In this document: positions 11,870-24,600 of the stretch, piece after piece | How the letters are laid out: each line of letters starts with the position of its first letter | Numbering within the stretch: position 1 is the first letter of the stretch | Assembly: GCA_963693285.1 (NCBI GenBank) | Contig: OY848918.1 | Location: 17,922,047 to 17,986,046 of the forward strand | Reading direction: 5' to 3' | DNA from: Xestospongia muta | Taxonomy: Eukaryota; Porifera; Demospongiae; Haplosclerida; Petrosiidae | DNA: 64,000 bases | The notes under the pieces: model-generated | Told to the model about the DNA's origin: nothing | What the model saw: only the letters and a program-made list of their open reading frames with translations | The model's database searches: none | Program-made: the position numbers and the translations under genes

Positions 11870-12590
11870 GTTAGGTGAAAAATAAAGAATGAAGGAGTAC
11901 TATACATATCAAATAACATGTATATACAGTTATATGTGACTCACAGCTTCCTTCAGAAATTTGTGATTGTTGATGAGGGAAGTGGCAACAAGTTTACAAT
12001 GGCACATTGATGATTTTTGTACTTATGAGCAAAGCATTGTTGCCAGTAGTCTCACCATATATTTTCTATCATCATCAGCCAAGCGACCATTAGAAAGGTT
12101 AGTTTCAGAGCCTTCCACGAAAAATAGAAATTGGAAAGGAATCAGGTGTCTGTAGATATTTTATATAACAAAATGCATTCATTAATTTAAACCAGCATCT
12201 TGTAATTGTCATTTTCGTCTTATTTTTGAGTGTTCATGTTGAGACTCATAATTAAGTGTAGCAACAGATACTGTACTAATTGAATTTGAAGGAGAGTTAG
12301 ATATACTTTTCTGTTAATGGTTGAATAAAAGTTTACGAAATATATAACAATTAATCTTTGAATAGCATATGTGTACCTTCCTGCTTGTTGCTAAAGATGA
12401 ATTACTTTCAGGAGACTAACATCAAAAATTTAGTCAATTTTACATATGTACATTGAACATAATAAAATAATTTTTGTTACAGGTTATCATAAACTTGTTC
12501 CAAAGACTTGTCTAAAACAATGTAGCAATCATATATTGTTTATGTGGTATTAACAATACTTGTATATAAAGGTTGTAATTTAGTCTATTT
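11870..12590. other. Unassigned DNA with a weak plus-strand ORF
   Basis: A 62-codon plus-strand ORF at 11967-12155 (KRPLERLVSEPSTKNRNWKG) shows no recognised domain. Confidence 0.35.
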
Positions 12591-12597
12591 ACAACTA

Positions 12598-13081
12598 GTT
12601 TACACAGTCAACATGTCAAGTTAACAAATTAGATAACCAGCTTGTACACTCAAGAGTACCATTAAGTTTACAAACAGTTAACTCATCTATTTTGAGCTGT
12701 GACATAGCCAGTACAAAGGTCCATGTACTATGTAAACAGTCTTTTGATTGTTTATTAACAGAAATACACAATTCTATATGTATCTACATTAGTCTAGTAT
12801 CTATAGTTATCATTAAAAAAGTTATTGAACTAACTACTGCTGTGAAAGATATATCTAGTCTTGATATAGTAACAATAGAGAGTTTAATTCATCTCCTTAC
12901 CAATTACAAAACTTTCATATTATCATATCTACAAAACATAACAACACAGCTATATATCAACAACTGTCTTATTATCCTCAATACTCAATATGATCTAACT
13001 CTTCCATATCAGGACAAGCAAATCATAAGACATCCTAAAGTTCCTGGAATTCTATCTCGTCATAGACTTGTCAAAGACTGA
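12598..13081 (+). pseudogene. 161-codon open frame at the start of segment B, unidentified
   Basis: A frame without ATG is open for about 161 codons after a possible acceptor (tttacacag) and ends PGILSRHRLVKD. It is Ile/Leu-rich with no domain I know. Segment B copy 2 keeps the same frame only around NVNELTT (here KVIELTT) and is then full of stops. It may be an old exon fragment or a chance open frame. Confidence 0.25.
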
Positions 13082-13792
13082 GGGTATGGATGAATTCTTA
13101 ATCATAAAGGACATCAATCTTATGATTCCAATATGAGCACTACTCATTATAATGTATGTTATATATAATATGTATACTTTGTTTTATTACTATTTTATTT
13201 CATGAACATGTAAATATAATATATTTACATATACTTATAGTACAATTATATTATAATTGTACTATAAGTACATGTAGGTTTTTATATTTTAAAATCAATT
13301 TGAAAAGTTCAGTTTATCATAACTTAAGTATGTATTGATCACTAATTGAACAGGTCATTATACATAATGTCAAATTGAGTACTTCATTATGTCATGAGTT
13401 GTATCTTGAGTTAACTTTCAACTGGACGTAATGGATAAATGAATAAATAATTAGTTAACAACTGAAACAATGGACAAAAAGATGAACAAAACACTTAATG
13501 AATGTTTATAAAAATGTACCAATAAATACGAAAACGATATCTTACATGTAAGCAAATTTCAAACAAGTGTTTGTGTATAAAACATTGCTATGCAGCCATC
13601 TTGAACCGAAAGTATCAGTAGTATCACTAGTAGATTGTGACTTGTTATTAATAAAACACTATAATGGATTGATAATGAAGAGAATAATATAACATTTATG
13701 GATATATAGATAGTGTAATAAAACTTTATGACTTGATTTGTTAATTAGTCTTCAATAATATTCATTAGGTGACAATGTAGCTAATTGTAATA
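12800..13792. repeat. Duplicated segment B, copy 1
   Basis: Aligns in order with 59500-60190: gaactaactact, aacacagctatatatcaaca, tatttcatgaacatgtaaat, gtacttcattatgtc and aggtgacaatgtagctaatt. Copy 1 has two extra blocks: a 39-bp palindrome and about 220 bp at 13440-13665. Confidence 0.8.
13232..13270. repeat. 39-bp perfect palindrome
   Basis: tacttatagtacaattata and its exact reverse complement flank a single central base. It is absent from segment B copy 2, where the flanking text is nearly continuous, so it was gained in copy 1 or lost from copy 2. Confidence 0.9.
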
Positions 13793-13799
13793 ATACTGT

Positions 13800-14488
13800 T
13801 AACATTTACACCACTACTACTACTAATAACATTCAATTATGAATGTAAGGTGAAATGTACAAATTTGCTTTTAGTAGCTAAAAATGAATAGAGTAGTCAT
13901 AAATGGAGTAGGCCAACCAGGTCATTCATTATCATACTAAGAATGGATTAAACTAGTGGATAGATGAACTAACAAAGCAACGAATGAGGTTAATCATCAG
14001 TTTAGCTAAGTACATACTGTTATTGTTAATACTATAGTCAATGCTTCAACATTAGAGTAATCAAGTGTTAACTCCGTGTCAGTACTAGCTGTATGATCTT
14101 TGTGGACATCAATGTAAAAGTTGATACCAAACATATTATGATTGTGATATTTGTAAATAGTGAAATCTAAAATTTATAAAGCGATGCATTGCACTTTGTA
14201 TTTAGAGGACTATGAATAATTTCAGTATGATTCTCCATTGAATGCCATATTTGATAGTGTTATGAGTCTGTCAATAACATTCTAATAGCTATTAATCAAA
14301 TTAAAACAAATCTTACAATATGGTAAAGACAAAGAGTGAGTAAAGTAGAACAGAATGAATTCAATACCTGTACATATAATAATCATACTGCATTAACTTA
14401 TATGGAAAATACACATTGTTGTGCTTGTAAACCACACCCACTAATATTGTCAGACCAGCTCCTAATTAAAGTCCTTTCTTTATGATGA
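13800..14488. other. Unassigned non-coding DNA
   Basis: Nothing recognised. Confidence 0.4.
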
Positions 14489-14490
14489 CT

Positions 14491-14772
<282 letters not shown>

Positions 14773-14774
14773 GA

Positions 14775-16265
14775 GAATACAAAGTCACGGATAATGTAAC
14801 ATCAAAACAAATCATAATACCTAAACATTTATATGACTACACACTTTACCTAGGTAGTATGCTTCAGTAAATTAATTGACCATTCTAATATGGACAGTAT
14901 AATCTTTTGTTAGATGATAAATAGGATTAAAAAATTGCCTCTAAAATGCTTAGTGATAAAGTGAGTCTAACAATATTCATTAAAAGCCTTTGAAATGTAA
15001 TTTGTTAAATTTTCTCAAATCACAAAATAAAACTGTTCCTTTTAATTAAATCCTACTATACTACAGTATACATGTATGTGTGAGTTCCAATAATCTATGA
15101 ATACTATCTCAGTTCCACCCACAAATTGTACACAATATATGAATATCAGTAGATAATGAAATATTGAGTTACAATAACACATGAATATATTTTAGTTCCA
15201 CCTCCCAATATTGTACAACACCATTATTATTATACATATCACTGACATCTTTACATTTTATATAGAATTCTAAATATGATGTTAAATTTATCAAGAATTG
15301 GTGTAACATGTCAATTTGTTGTAGCATTAAATGAAATGTGACCTAAAGAGATAAGTATTCAAGAATGTTTTATTGATATAGTATATTCTATTAGCAGTGA
15401 TTTTAATGATGCTATGTACAGCAGAAGTTAATTTCTACATGTTGTCTGTTACTCTTAAAAGCCTTAATTCATTAAAAGAATGTAAAACGGACATATCATT
15501 ATAGTATAATATGTACCAGTGGTACAAAGCAATCTTAGGATACTCTGGTATACTTTATGTACTAGGTGGTACTTGTTCTTACTTGTTTGCAGTATAGATT
15601 GAAGTAGAGTATCATCAATATTGTCTCACTTGATATCTCTCATGTGGACCAAGCACATACAAAAATCAGGACCTACATAAAAAATGGATAAGTGTGAATG
15701 GAGTATGATAAGGATGGCATTCAGACTTTATATTTAGAGGATTTTGAGAATCACAAGATGAAACATCTCTAATTGCATTTGTTATAACAAAAAATGATAT
15801 GACTAGGAATGAACAATTATTTAACAAAAGTTGTGTTGTGTGACTTGTGCTTTCATCTTCAACAAATTCTGATGTTTGAATTTATTTTAGTGTCTGTGTC
15901 TGATTTGGTACTTACAAACTTGAAAATGTTATTATCTCTGTGATTACCACTTTCTCAATAATAAAGATATATAAACTGTTCTTCCATCCTTTGTAGCTGT
16001 TTTACATTGGAACAATCAAACTCTGTATACCTAAAGAGGTACAGTTGGAATCAATATAAAGGTCATATTAGAAAAAATCAGCTTACATACATAGTTCAGA
16101 GGTCAGTTGACCCCTGTGCCTATGTAAACAAAATAACCATGGATTGAAAAGGACACAAAACCATGGATTAAAAGGACACAAAAGATATATCAGATTCAAC
16201 CTAATTCAATGATTATATGAAAATTTGGTATGTAATTTGACTTCCTAGTTCAGGTGACTGATACC
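14775..16265. other. Unassigned non-coding DNA
   Basis: No gene recognised. A short duplicated phrase, ccatggattaaaaggacacaaa, appears twice near 16140-16175. Confidence 0.4.
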
Positions 16266-16269
16266 AATT

Positions 16270-16508
16270 TCAAAATTGATACAAATATTGTGGTGTGGCA
16301 GAAAAAGACCTTTGAACTAGGGTTGCCATCGGAAATAATTGCTGTGATTGATACTGGGAGCTATAAAAATTAGAAAGTGATTGCAATCTAGAAAGTGCTG
16401 TAGTAATTGTGTGCATTACAGTTACACCAACATAATCTGATGCTTCATTTACACTTCCCACAAAAATGTCAGTATTGCAATAAGAAGTATTGGTAATAGG
16501 GTCATCTC
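16270..16508 (-). CDS. Unidentified minus-strand gene fragment, last exon
   Basis: Starts after tctatctgag (minus strand) in phase 2. Joined to the exon at 16577-16799 through its gtgtga donor it keeps the frame: DDPITNTSYCNTDIFVGSVN, then VMHTITTALSRLQSLSNFYS, a Gln-rich patch and a stop at 16270-16272. Helical and Ser/Thr-rich; no family recognised. Confidence 0.35.
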
Positions 16509-16576
16509 AGATAGATAGGTAAATGGAATTAAAGCTGTGTTGATAACATTTAAAGAACTATTTGTCATCAGAAACT

Positions 16577-16799
16577 ATGCTCTAGGAATCAGTCCAAAGA
16601 TTGGAAGGTGAATATCAATCACACCTGCAGAGTAAATATCAGATTCAGAAGCACCTATGCTATTGGTAGTGACAATATCATGTGATGAACTCAATATGTT
16701 AATAGCTACAGATGTAACAGTAATCATGGGAACACTGCTGTTTTTAGTTTTCTTAACCTGCTTTAGCAAGTCCTTGTTTAAACAAGCTATAGCATTTTT
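16577..16799 (-). CDS. Unidentified minus-strand gene fragment, exon
   Basis: After acceptor gattccttcag the frame reads VYKNAIACLNKDLLKQVKKT, then VPMITVTSVAINIL and GASESDIYSAG, with donor CAG|gtgtga near 16627. Without splicing it continues to a stop at about 16577. Fairly GC-rich for the region, consistent with coding. Product unknown. Confidence 0.4.
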
Positions 16800-17085
16800 A
16801 TAAACCTGAAGGAATCATAACACCAATACTTAGTAAGTAACATATTTTTAACTTCTTTAACATAGGACTTGCATGATATCACATGTTATGCTTTACGTCT
16901 ATAATTACTTGGTAAAAAGTATATTTTCACTGTAGGATTTTTATGGCTTATTGACACTACCTAAGTTTATACAACACTTAACAATAGATTAAGTAATCAA
17001 CTGATCTTGCAATACTTTGAAGTAGCCTTGATTGAAATTGACTTTATGTATAGATACACATATGTATATGTATTCAGCTAACCAT

Positions 17086-17235
17086 TTAGTTTTGTTCCTC
17101 AACAATTGCTGCTTCTGCAAGTCGTAACAAATCAGCTGTATTATTAGAACTATATGAAGGAGCAAGCACCTTCATTCTAACATCAAGTTCTTTAAAAATA
17201 TTAAATGGCACCTCATCTATTGATAACAGCTCCAC
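17086..17235 (-). CDS. Unidentified minus-strand gene fragment, exon
   Basis: Acceptor ttttcttctacag, then 49 codons (VELLSIDEVPFNIFKELDVR, NNTADLLRLAEAAIVEEQN) and a TAA. It follows in phase 0 from the exon at 17487-17545. The link to 16577-16799 is unclear because the stop precedes any good donor. It could be the end of one gene or a broken copy. Confidence 0.45.
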   Translation of the reverse strand: MELLSIDEVPFNIFKELDVRMKVLAPSYSSNNTADLLRLAEAAIVEEQN

Positions 17236-17486
17236 CTGTAGAAGAAAATCGAAGTTGTAATGTCTTCAAACTGAAAGAATTTCATTTGAATTCAGCTAAA
17301 TGACTAAAATATAATTAATGATAATTACAAAGCTTTATATGGCACTATTGAGGTGCTGAAGGTCAACCACAGAGTGAACTAGACATCATTTTACAAACTC
17401 AGTGCATCACTACAATACTTGACTGTATTAATACTTACATAGTGCATACAATTATAGATTTAGTCTTGATAAAAGTCAAACTCACC

Positions 17487-17545
17487 AGTAATCCTTTTGT
17501 ACCTTTGTTGTTGATTGTACCTTGTCTAACATTCTTTGTTCTCCT
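17487..17545 (-). CDS. Unidentified minus-strand gene fragment, upstream exon
   Basis: Between acceptor gtctgtcttag and donor gtgagt the codons read RTKNVRQGTINNKGTKGLL, which continues in phase 0 into the exon at 17086-17235. Basic, possibly a nucleic-acid-contacting loop. No family recognised. Confidence 0.4.
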
Positions 17546-17732
17546 AAGACAGACATTATAAGATACAATATATTATGCTATACATGCCACATGCTGCAAA
17601 TATAAAGTATATTAATTATATTGGGAAGGCAGACACAACTTGGCTTTGGTCAATTCATAGAAGATTCCATTGAATCTGAAATATGCTTACTATTGAGAGA
17701 TTCATCATACATGTTAGTAACATGAAGTCACT

Positions 17733-17945
17733 ATGCAAGTAGAAGTAACACATATACCAATCTTACAGCTGCCAGTGAAGAAGTTAAGAATAATAAACTT
17801 GATTATTACAGTGACGAAAATAACAGTTTCAAGTGACACTAACAATGTTTGTAATGCTGACATAGAGCAAAATGTTGATGAAGCAGAAATTAGAGATGAA
17901 ATGTCTTATGAAAATGCTGAAATTTCTTTATGGAAGCTATGTTAG
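17733..17945 (+). pseudogene. Weak plus-strand ORF with acidic C-terminus
   Basis: A 70-codon ORF ends in an acidic stretch (ADIEQNVDEAEIRDEMSYEN). A splice acceptor (atcttacag) inside it would use another frame. No homologue recognised. Confidence 0.2.
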
Positions 17946-18559
17946 GAGTACCATAGTTTAGTCTTAGGTTAACTGGTGTAAAGTGATGTCATGGCTACAA
18001 CCTTATATATGCATCATTTATCTACAATTGCACTAGATGATCACCTGAAATAAATCCACAGTTTATTTATCTATTAGAAGACATGATGTTCTTTTACTTT
18101 TTCCAAACAACACTCTTCAACCAGGACCTATATATTTTAAATACTAAGGCAATGCTGACTCTTTGGAATCTGTTGTGTAGCAGTAGCATGACAAGTAACC
18201 TTTCTAATCAATGAATCCTGTGCCAAAACAGTAATTAGTTTTAATGCATTACTACCTTGAGAATTATGGACTAAATGCTCCTTGTATATATCACCACACA
18301 GATAATTGTGTTAAAAAAAGTAAGAACAATGCAGTTTTAAAAGTAAATTAAGACTGTCAGTAAAACCTATTGATGTACCTTTCCATTTTAAGTATTTTAT
18401 ATGGAGGGTTTTGATAGCACATAATAAATCAATGAATCTCTCTTTCTTACTTGTGGAACACACAAATGTTTTATCTGATTAGTGCTTTTGCCTCATCAAA
18501 GAGAAGTTTAAATGTACTGAAGTAAACTCTGTAAATAAATTGCAAATGTAGTAAAGCAG

Positions 18560-19061
18560 TCTTCAGTAGACAATATTGCTCACTTAGTTGGTAGTGAAGA
18601 TGGTCAAGTATTGGTACCTACTTATGATTCGACCAGTTTCCTGGCCCTACATTTCAAATGTACCTAAAATAAAAATATATCTAATATAAAAATATCATCT
18701 CTATCATTGACAGCGACAAACCTCACAATCCATTGAAGGTCCACTCAAAGAATTAGATCTCTCTTAAGAAATCCCTCATATAAACCAAACAATGTTATGG
18801 ATGTTAGTTTCCTTTATTCATCTGTGTGGTCTCATAGATAAGAGACAGTGTTATCTGTATGATAAAATAAGGGAGTATCGACAGCCTCAATTCCAAGACA
18901 TTAACATGTTCTTTACCTCAACCTTTGACACCACATCCATCACCTCAGTCATTTATTTAGCTGTACAGAGGATGTTTCCTGTAACTAACATAAACAACCA
19001 TGACTATGTGGAAAATGTGGTCAACCAGGACTCAGCTGCTGCTCTTGTAAAAGTTAAATAG
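18560..19061 (+). pseudogene. Exon-like plus-strand segments, unidentified
   Basis: Two open pieces look more coding than their surroundings: VDNIAHLVGSEDGQVLVPTY (about 18560-18660) and an 89-codon ORF at 18792-19061 with LYDKIREYRQPQFQDIN and YLAVQRMFPVTNINNHDY. They lie on the strand opposite to the 16.3-17.5 kb exons. Probably parts of a decayed element. Confidence 0.25.
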
Positions 19062-20295
19062 ATAGTAATCAAGAAATTTTACTAATATAATCACTCACTA
19101 CTTTTGTATTATTTCATAACAATAGCTTTATTAAAACCTTTACTAGACAGGTAAGTTCTATATTAGTAGAGAGAAACATTAAGAATGAAGTCTGTTGCTT
19201 GTTGGCATAACTAACACTCATTTACCAGTTATACTGTACTAGTGTGAGCATACTATTAAATTTGCTTTTAACATTCTCAAATGTGACTCACTTTTTCAAT
19301 GAAGAAGGTCAAACATTAGCTTCTTTGGAATATTGATAATCAAACACAAGAAAAGAATCTGAGAGAAACAGATAAGCAAAGGCCTTCACCTGAGGATTTC
19401 TCTTCTTTAGAGAATTATGTTTGGCCATATGACTTGTATAGATTATAATAATAGGATATGGAAACAATGAATTTTGCTATTTTCTCATAAACATGATGCA
19501 TCAGACATATCTCAGTAACAGTGAATCCAATTCAAATGAAACAAAAACCAAACAAAATAGTAAAAACTCATGTTTCAAGATATAGTAAAATTTAATCTAA
19601 AGAAGGTCACATACATCTGGGTGATTAGAAAGATGACAACTACGATAATGTCATTGAGCATTGTCTGATCAAAAACAGTGGCTTTGATAATTTAGAAAAG
19701 TGGTTTATAACAAACTCTATGTGAGAATCATTATTTTGTTTTGTTATCAGGTCTATGGTGTCAGCATTAGTTGGTATGCAGTGAACCTCCAGTTTTAGAT
19801 TGGGTTTAAAGAACATGAACCAATCTATCATTGGACACTATATGGATGATACATAGAAAAGTAGTCTTCCATATTTTGTTAAGACTAAGTCATTACTTAC
19901 AAAGTACATTCTACTTCAAGATCAATGAAATGATGAACCTTGTATGGTGTGTAATTTTATTTCTAGTATTTCTACACAACCACAGATGTGTTTTTAATGT
20001 TGAAGTCACCAGACCTCCAAAACCCATGAATGAGCTTCTTTCTTTGATCCTCAGAAACTTTCTCAAGGCATTTCAGTGGCATTAACACAGGATGTTATAC
20101 ATTTCTTTAGTTGGTGCCCAAAGCAACAAAACTTTTTATGACTTCATATTATCATTAACTAATACAGTCATCAGAGCAGTGATGAGCTATGATAAGAACA
20201 TTATCTACTTACTATTTTATTAGATGATGAAATATATTCTTGTCATGAGTTTCTTAAATTTGGCGCTTCGTTTTTTTCCACGCAGACACGTTTCT
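19062..20295. other. Unassigned DNA
   Basis: Overlapping short ORFs on both strands (19640-19831 minus, 19831-20085 plus) lack recognisable motifs. Confidence 0.35.
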
Positions 20296-20298
20296 AAC

Positions 20299-20490
20299 TT
20301 ATTTTCTATAAATCTTCCATCTAGGAATCTCTACAAGCAGATTACAACGGCCAGGATTAAAAGAAGAAGGATCTGCGTTGTCCACACGAAAAGCTGGTTC
20401 TAACAGACTCAAACTAACCACACCCCCTAAACTTGAAAGGTCAATTCGTGGTTGGACCACTATGTTGCAATAAATTTTGCTGTCAAGCAA
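20299..20490 (-). CDS. 63-codon ORF of higher GC, unidentified
   Basis: Minus-strand ORF with ATG and stop, reading DLSSLGGVVSLSLLEPAFRV and PGRCNLLVEIPRWK. Its base composition is clearly higher in GC than the neighbours, so it may be an exon or part of a recently inserted repeat. No family recognised. Confidence 0.3.
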   Translation of the reverse strand: MLDSKIYCNIVVQPRIDLSSLGGVVSLSLLEPAFRVDNADPSSFNPGRCNLLVEIPRWKIYRK

Positions 20491-20499
20491 ATCATGACA

Positions 20500-21587
20500 A
20501 TTGTAATCTAATTATAATAAGATGACAGTATACAGTCTGTCTACTAACTACTACTATATGTAATAGATATATACTCACACTATGTATGTACTGTACACTA
20601 TATGATATCTAATGATAGCACTAGAATACAGTATAGAATGTAACGTACTAACCTGTTCTTACATTCTTTAGAAGAGGAGATTGTAAGATAAATTGTTTTC
20701 ATTCTCTTAAAATAATTTTGACAGGATCATCTTTACACAACAATCATGTAAAATACATGTAGCTGTATATCAATAACTGTATTAACTACATTTCTATAAA
20801 TAACATTTATATTATTAACTTAATATCATGTGCTTATACTTATACAGTACATTATCCATATCATTCATTAAAAAGGACAAATTTATCAATGTATGTATTA
20901 ATACTGTCAAGTAATGTTGTATATAGTTCTAATTTTATTTCCTGCTAGTTGTATGTTATGACTTACCCAATCAAAATACAGAAATGCATTGTATATACTT
21001 AAAACATCTATAAAGCAGAGGAAACAGATTTAAGAAAAGTTCTTCTACATTGTACAATAAGAAGATTGATATTACGATGTCTAAATCTAGTTAAGACTAT
21101 AATCAAAGAAAGTTTGGACATTATTATGTATATATCATGTCATAGATATCAATATTGATTATAATACATGTATTTTTGTAAGATACATGTATTATTGAAT
21201 GGTAAACTGTCCAATATCACTAGATATTAATTATATTTGTGTTGCTCCATGTCCTGACAAAGAGTTCAATTATCATTACTATTATATTGAAAAAATGAGA
21301 TGCAGTTACTAGTCACATTACTTCAACATTATTATTTAATTATATAGTTAATTACATATAACTTAACATTACAATATCCCTGACATGTACATGTGTAATA
21401 GTTGTTAACTAGTATTATACCACTATACATAATTACCTTGATAAGTTATTGTAATAACGTGTAGTGTTCACACTTGACATGTCTTAACAATATAATAGAG
21501 TTAATTGTCATTCCAGTGATGTATTATTACAATCTAACTGTGTATTATAATGATTTAGTGGTCAACTGGTGAACTATACTTAGCAAA
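20500..21587. other. 5' flank of gene 1
   Basis: AT-rich, no ORF or repeat recognised. The promoter and any 5' UTR exon of gene 1 should lie here, but no convincing TATA or initiator could be placed. Confidence 0.4.
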
Positions 21588-21605
21588 ATGTCTTGGATTG
21601 AGATA
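21588..21605 (+). CDS. Gene 1 exon 1 (start, MSWIEI)
   Basis: A six-codon first coding exon, MSWIEI, ends at a gtaagt donor in phase 0, which fits the phase-0 start of the first ankyrin exon 123 bp downstream. A longer 5' UTR or an upstream coding exon cannot be excluded; no kinase-like exon was seen upstream. Confidence 0.65.
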
Positions 21606-24600
21606 GTAAGTTTTTCTATTAGTATGTCATATACTTAATATATATTCTAAAAGATGGTCTTTTAGTTATAAGGGCTGATCTGTATACTTACTATGACAGT
21701 ACATCATAAATGTATGTCTTTATTATAGAATGAACAATTGTACCAGGCAGCTAGAGATGGAAACATTGAAGTAGTCAAATCTTCCATTTTGCTAGGAGCC
21801 AATGTAAATTATTATCATCCAGTCAATGTAAGTCACTCACTCAATGTTGTCATAAATTTACAATTTATCAGAATGTTAACAAAGCTCTGACAAATATAGT
21901 TTGTTGAAGTACCAATCATAAAAATTGATTATGAATACATCAACAAGTTGTTTGCATTGGTACTATGGTCTATTTTAATATAGTGGTCTTAGGTTTGTAC
22001 TATTCCAACATTTATATTTGAGAAACAACACTATAATTTTTATGTTTTATACACTTATAAACAATAATAATCAACAAAGACACTATGATAATAGACTTGT
22101 GTAAAAATGTTTTTGAATAATAATAACAATAAGACTTCACTAAAACAGAGAGCAAACTTGTTGGACGTAAAAATTAGTCTACAGTATTAGCATGTAGATT
22201 ATTACATGTTTTTTACGTCTATCATATATAAAGGGTTAATTTTTAGTTGTATTAAATTCATCAAATGAAATGAAAGTTATATATATCAGATATTCATCAC
22301 AATGATGTATCATATTGTGGTTTATGTTTATGATAATGTATGTAGTGAAGTCTAATGTCTTCCATATCATGTTAGGTTCATATCAATATAGAAATTGTGT
22401 TACACTACAAGTTTAAACATTTACATATTATTACAGTAGTCATTAAAATTGCTACACACAATTAATTGTGTACCATTATAGTAATTGTGGTAACATATAG
22501 GAAATAGTGAGTTTAAGAAAATATTTTTCATTTCCCAAAATGGTTCTTTTCAATGTTTTAATTATGGACATTGCAATGGCAAAAGAAATAATTGGACATT
22601 GTTAATTTTGCCAAAGTTTATTTTACAATTTATAACTATTATGATCACTCTCCAGCATTGCCTGCTTCTTGATTTGCCTGAGAATATTTTCCATTATAAT
22701 TATATTCATAACCTACTAATATTTTATCAAGAAAATAATTGCAATGAATAATATTAAGTTTATAATTTTTTAAAGAAGGGTGACCTCTTTATATTCAGAG
22801 GTTAATCCAGTATATTGTATATTTATAAATACTAACAAAACATATAATGCTAACATATCCATAGACCAACTGTATATTGGTACAGTAAATAATGTTAGAA
22901 GTCTCTTAACTAGAGAGGTATCAGTTTATAAATAACAAATTGGACTTTATTTTGTCTGGACAAGTAAAAAAAGAGTCAGAGGCAACATGTTAAATTTTAT
23001 TAATTATTAGAGTAGTCTGGTGTTCCTGTCCCTTTGCTTAGAGAGGATGAGTCTGGAGATAAGAGGATATATGACATGTATAACAGGAATGTATTTACGG
23101 GTAGAGCATAATTAGAACTGAACTTCTGTTAAGAATGTTAAAAACACAAAACTGCTGTGATATGCACTGAATGTGGTGACGATTTTTCAAATAAAAGCAT
23201 AGATGACATTTCCATGGTCTGCAACATGATTACAGACTGTATTAATCCAATAAGTGCTAGTCCCTCTATTAGCAATGAGACAGACTATTATTAGACAGCC
23301 AATTTACTGTGAATATTATGATTTTCAAAGGAGATATCTTATCAGCAGATACAACTCAGAGTTCTTTATATGATATGAAAGATAATGTTATTTACTTTCA
23401 AATGTAGTGACAGGTTCTAGAGCAAAATTTCATTGGTATTTCAGTCATCAAAATAAATTCCTATACACATACCACATTTATATAATAACTGGGATTTTAC
23501 CAAAATCCTTTAGATTTGCAAAATTTGCAAATTTTGCCTATTTTATGGCAGTATATTGCATAAAGTGTACTAAACTAACTTCAAATCTCCTTGTCCAGGG
23601 TCAATAACGTTTGACTTATTACTAAGTTAAGAACATAAATTTTGAGGTAATCAAACAGTTTTGAGGTATTTAAAATTAACATGTGTTTGAATTCTAAATT
23701 TCAAGATTAAATGAAAATCATATTCTTCAATTATATTCATAAATTGCAATGACAGTGAATATTATTTATTACAACATTGCTACATAAAGAAGCCACAATT
23801 ATTTGCCATATATATGGATGCCTTTGTGTATACTGTATAATAGATTAAACATGTATTGAAATATAAATATCAATAGAAGATTTCCTAATGCTGTAAGCAT
23901 TTTATAATGTTCATATTGTAATGTTACAAGGTAATATTTGTCACTAAACTATTGTAGGTTTGTTATAATCTAGACTGTCTGTCTGCTCTTTGTACATGAT
24001 ATGTTAGTACATGTAAAAAGGGGATTGTTATACTAATAGTAATGAAAGGTCAAACAATTATATTCGTATTACTGAATAGTGTAGAATAGAATTTGTCTAT
24101 TTGGCTCCATCTTATACAAAAAGTTAACTGTAAGTTTTAACTGTTTATGGCTGTCTGATGAGGTTTCCTTTTAAACAAATCTTTTAATTAAAAAAATATT
24201 GTAATATTATTTCAATGATACAAGAATTCCTATAGAATATAGGAATGTACATATACACGATCTGTTAGTGCATGTATTGACAGTTCTTGTTGATTTAATG
24301 TTTACTGGAATAGAATACTTGTGTTATACTCTACATTCTCATTATCTCATAATTAGTATAGTTTAGTTAAACATGAAGTTGTTATATTAGACATTATAGT
24401 AGTGTTTTCAATGAGTCTTGTGTATCCATTTAAATGTTTATACATGTAATATAAGTATACTATAAATAACTATAGCGATTTATACTTAATAATGGATTGA
24501 GTGTGTTGTATTACAATCTCAGTATCTCATTTATAGTTATAGTCTGGCATTACGTGCTTATATAATAACACAAGGGAACTAAAGATCATTATATAAGGAC

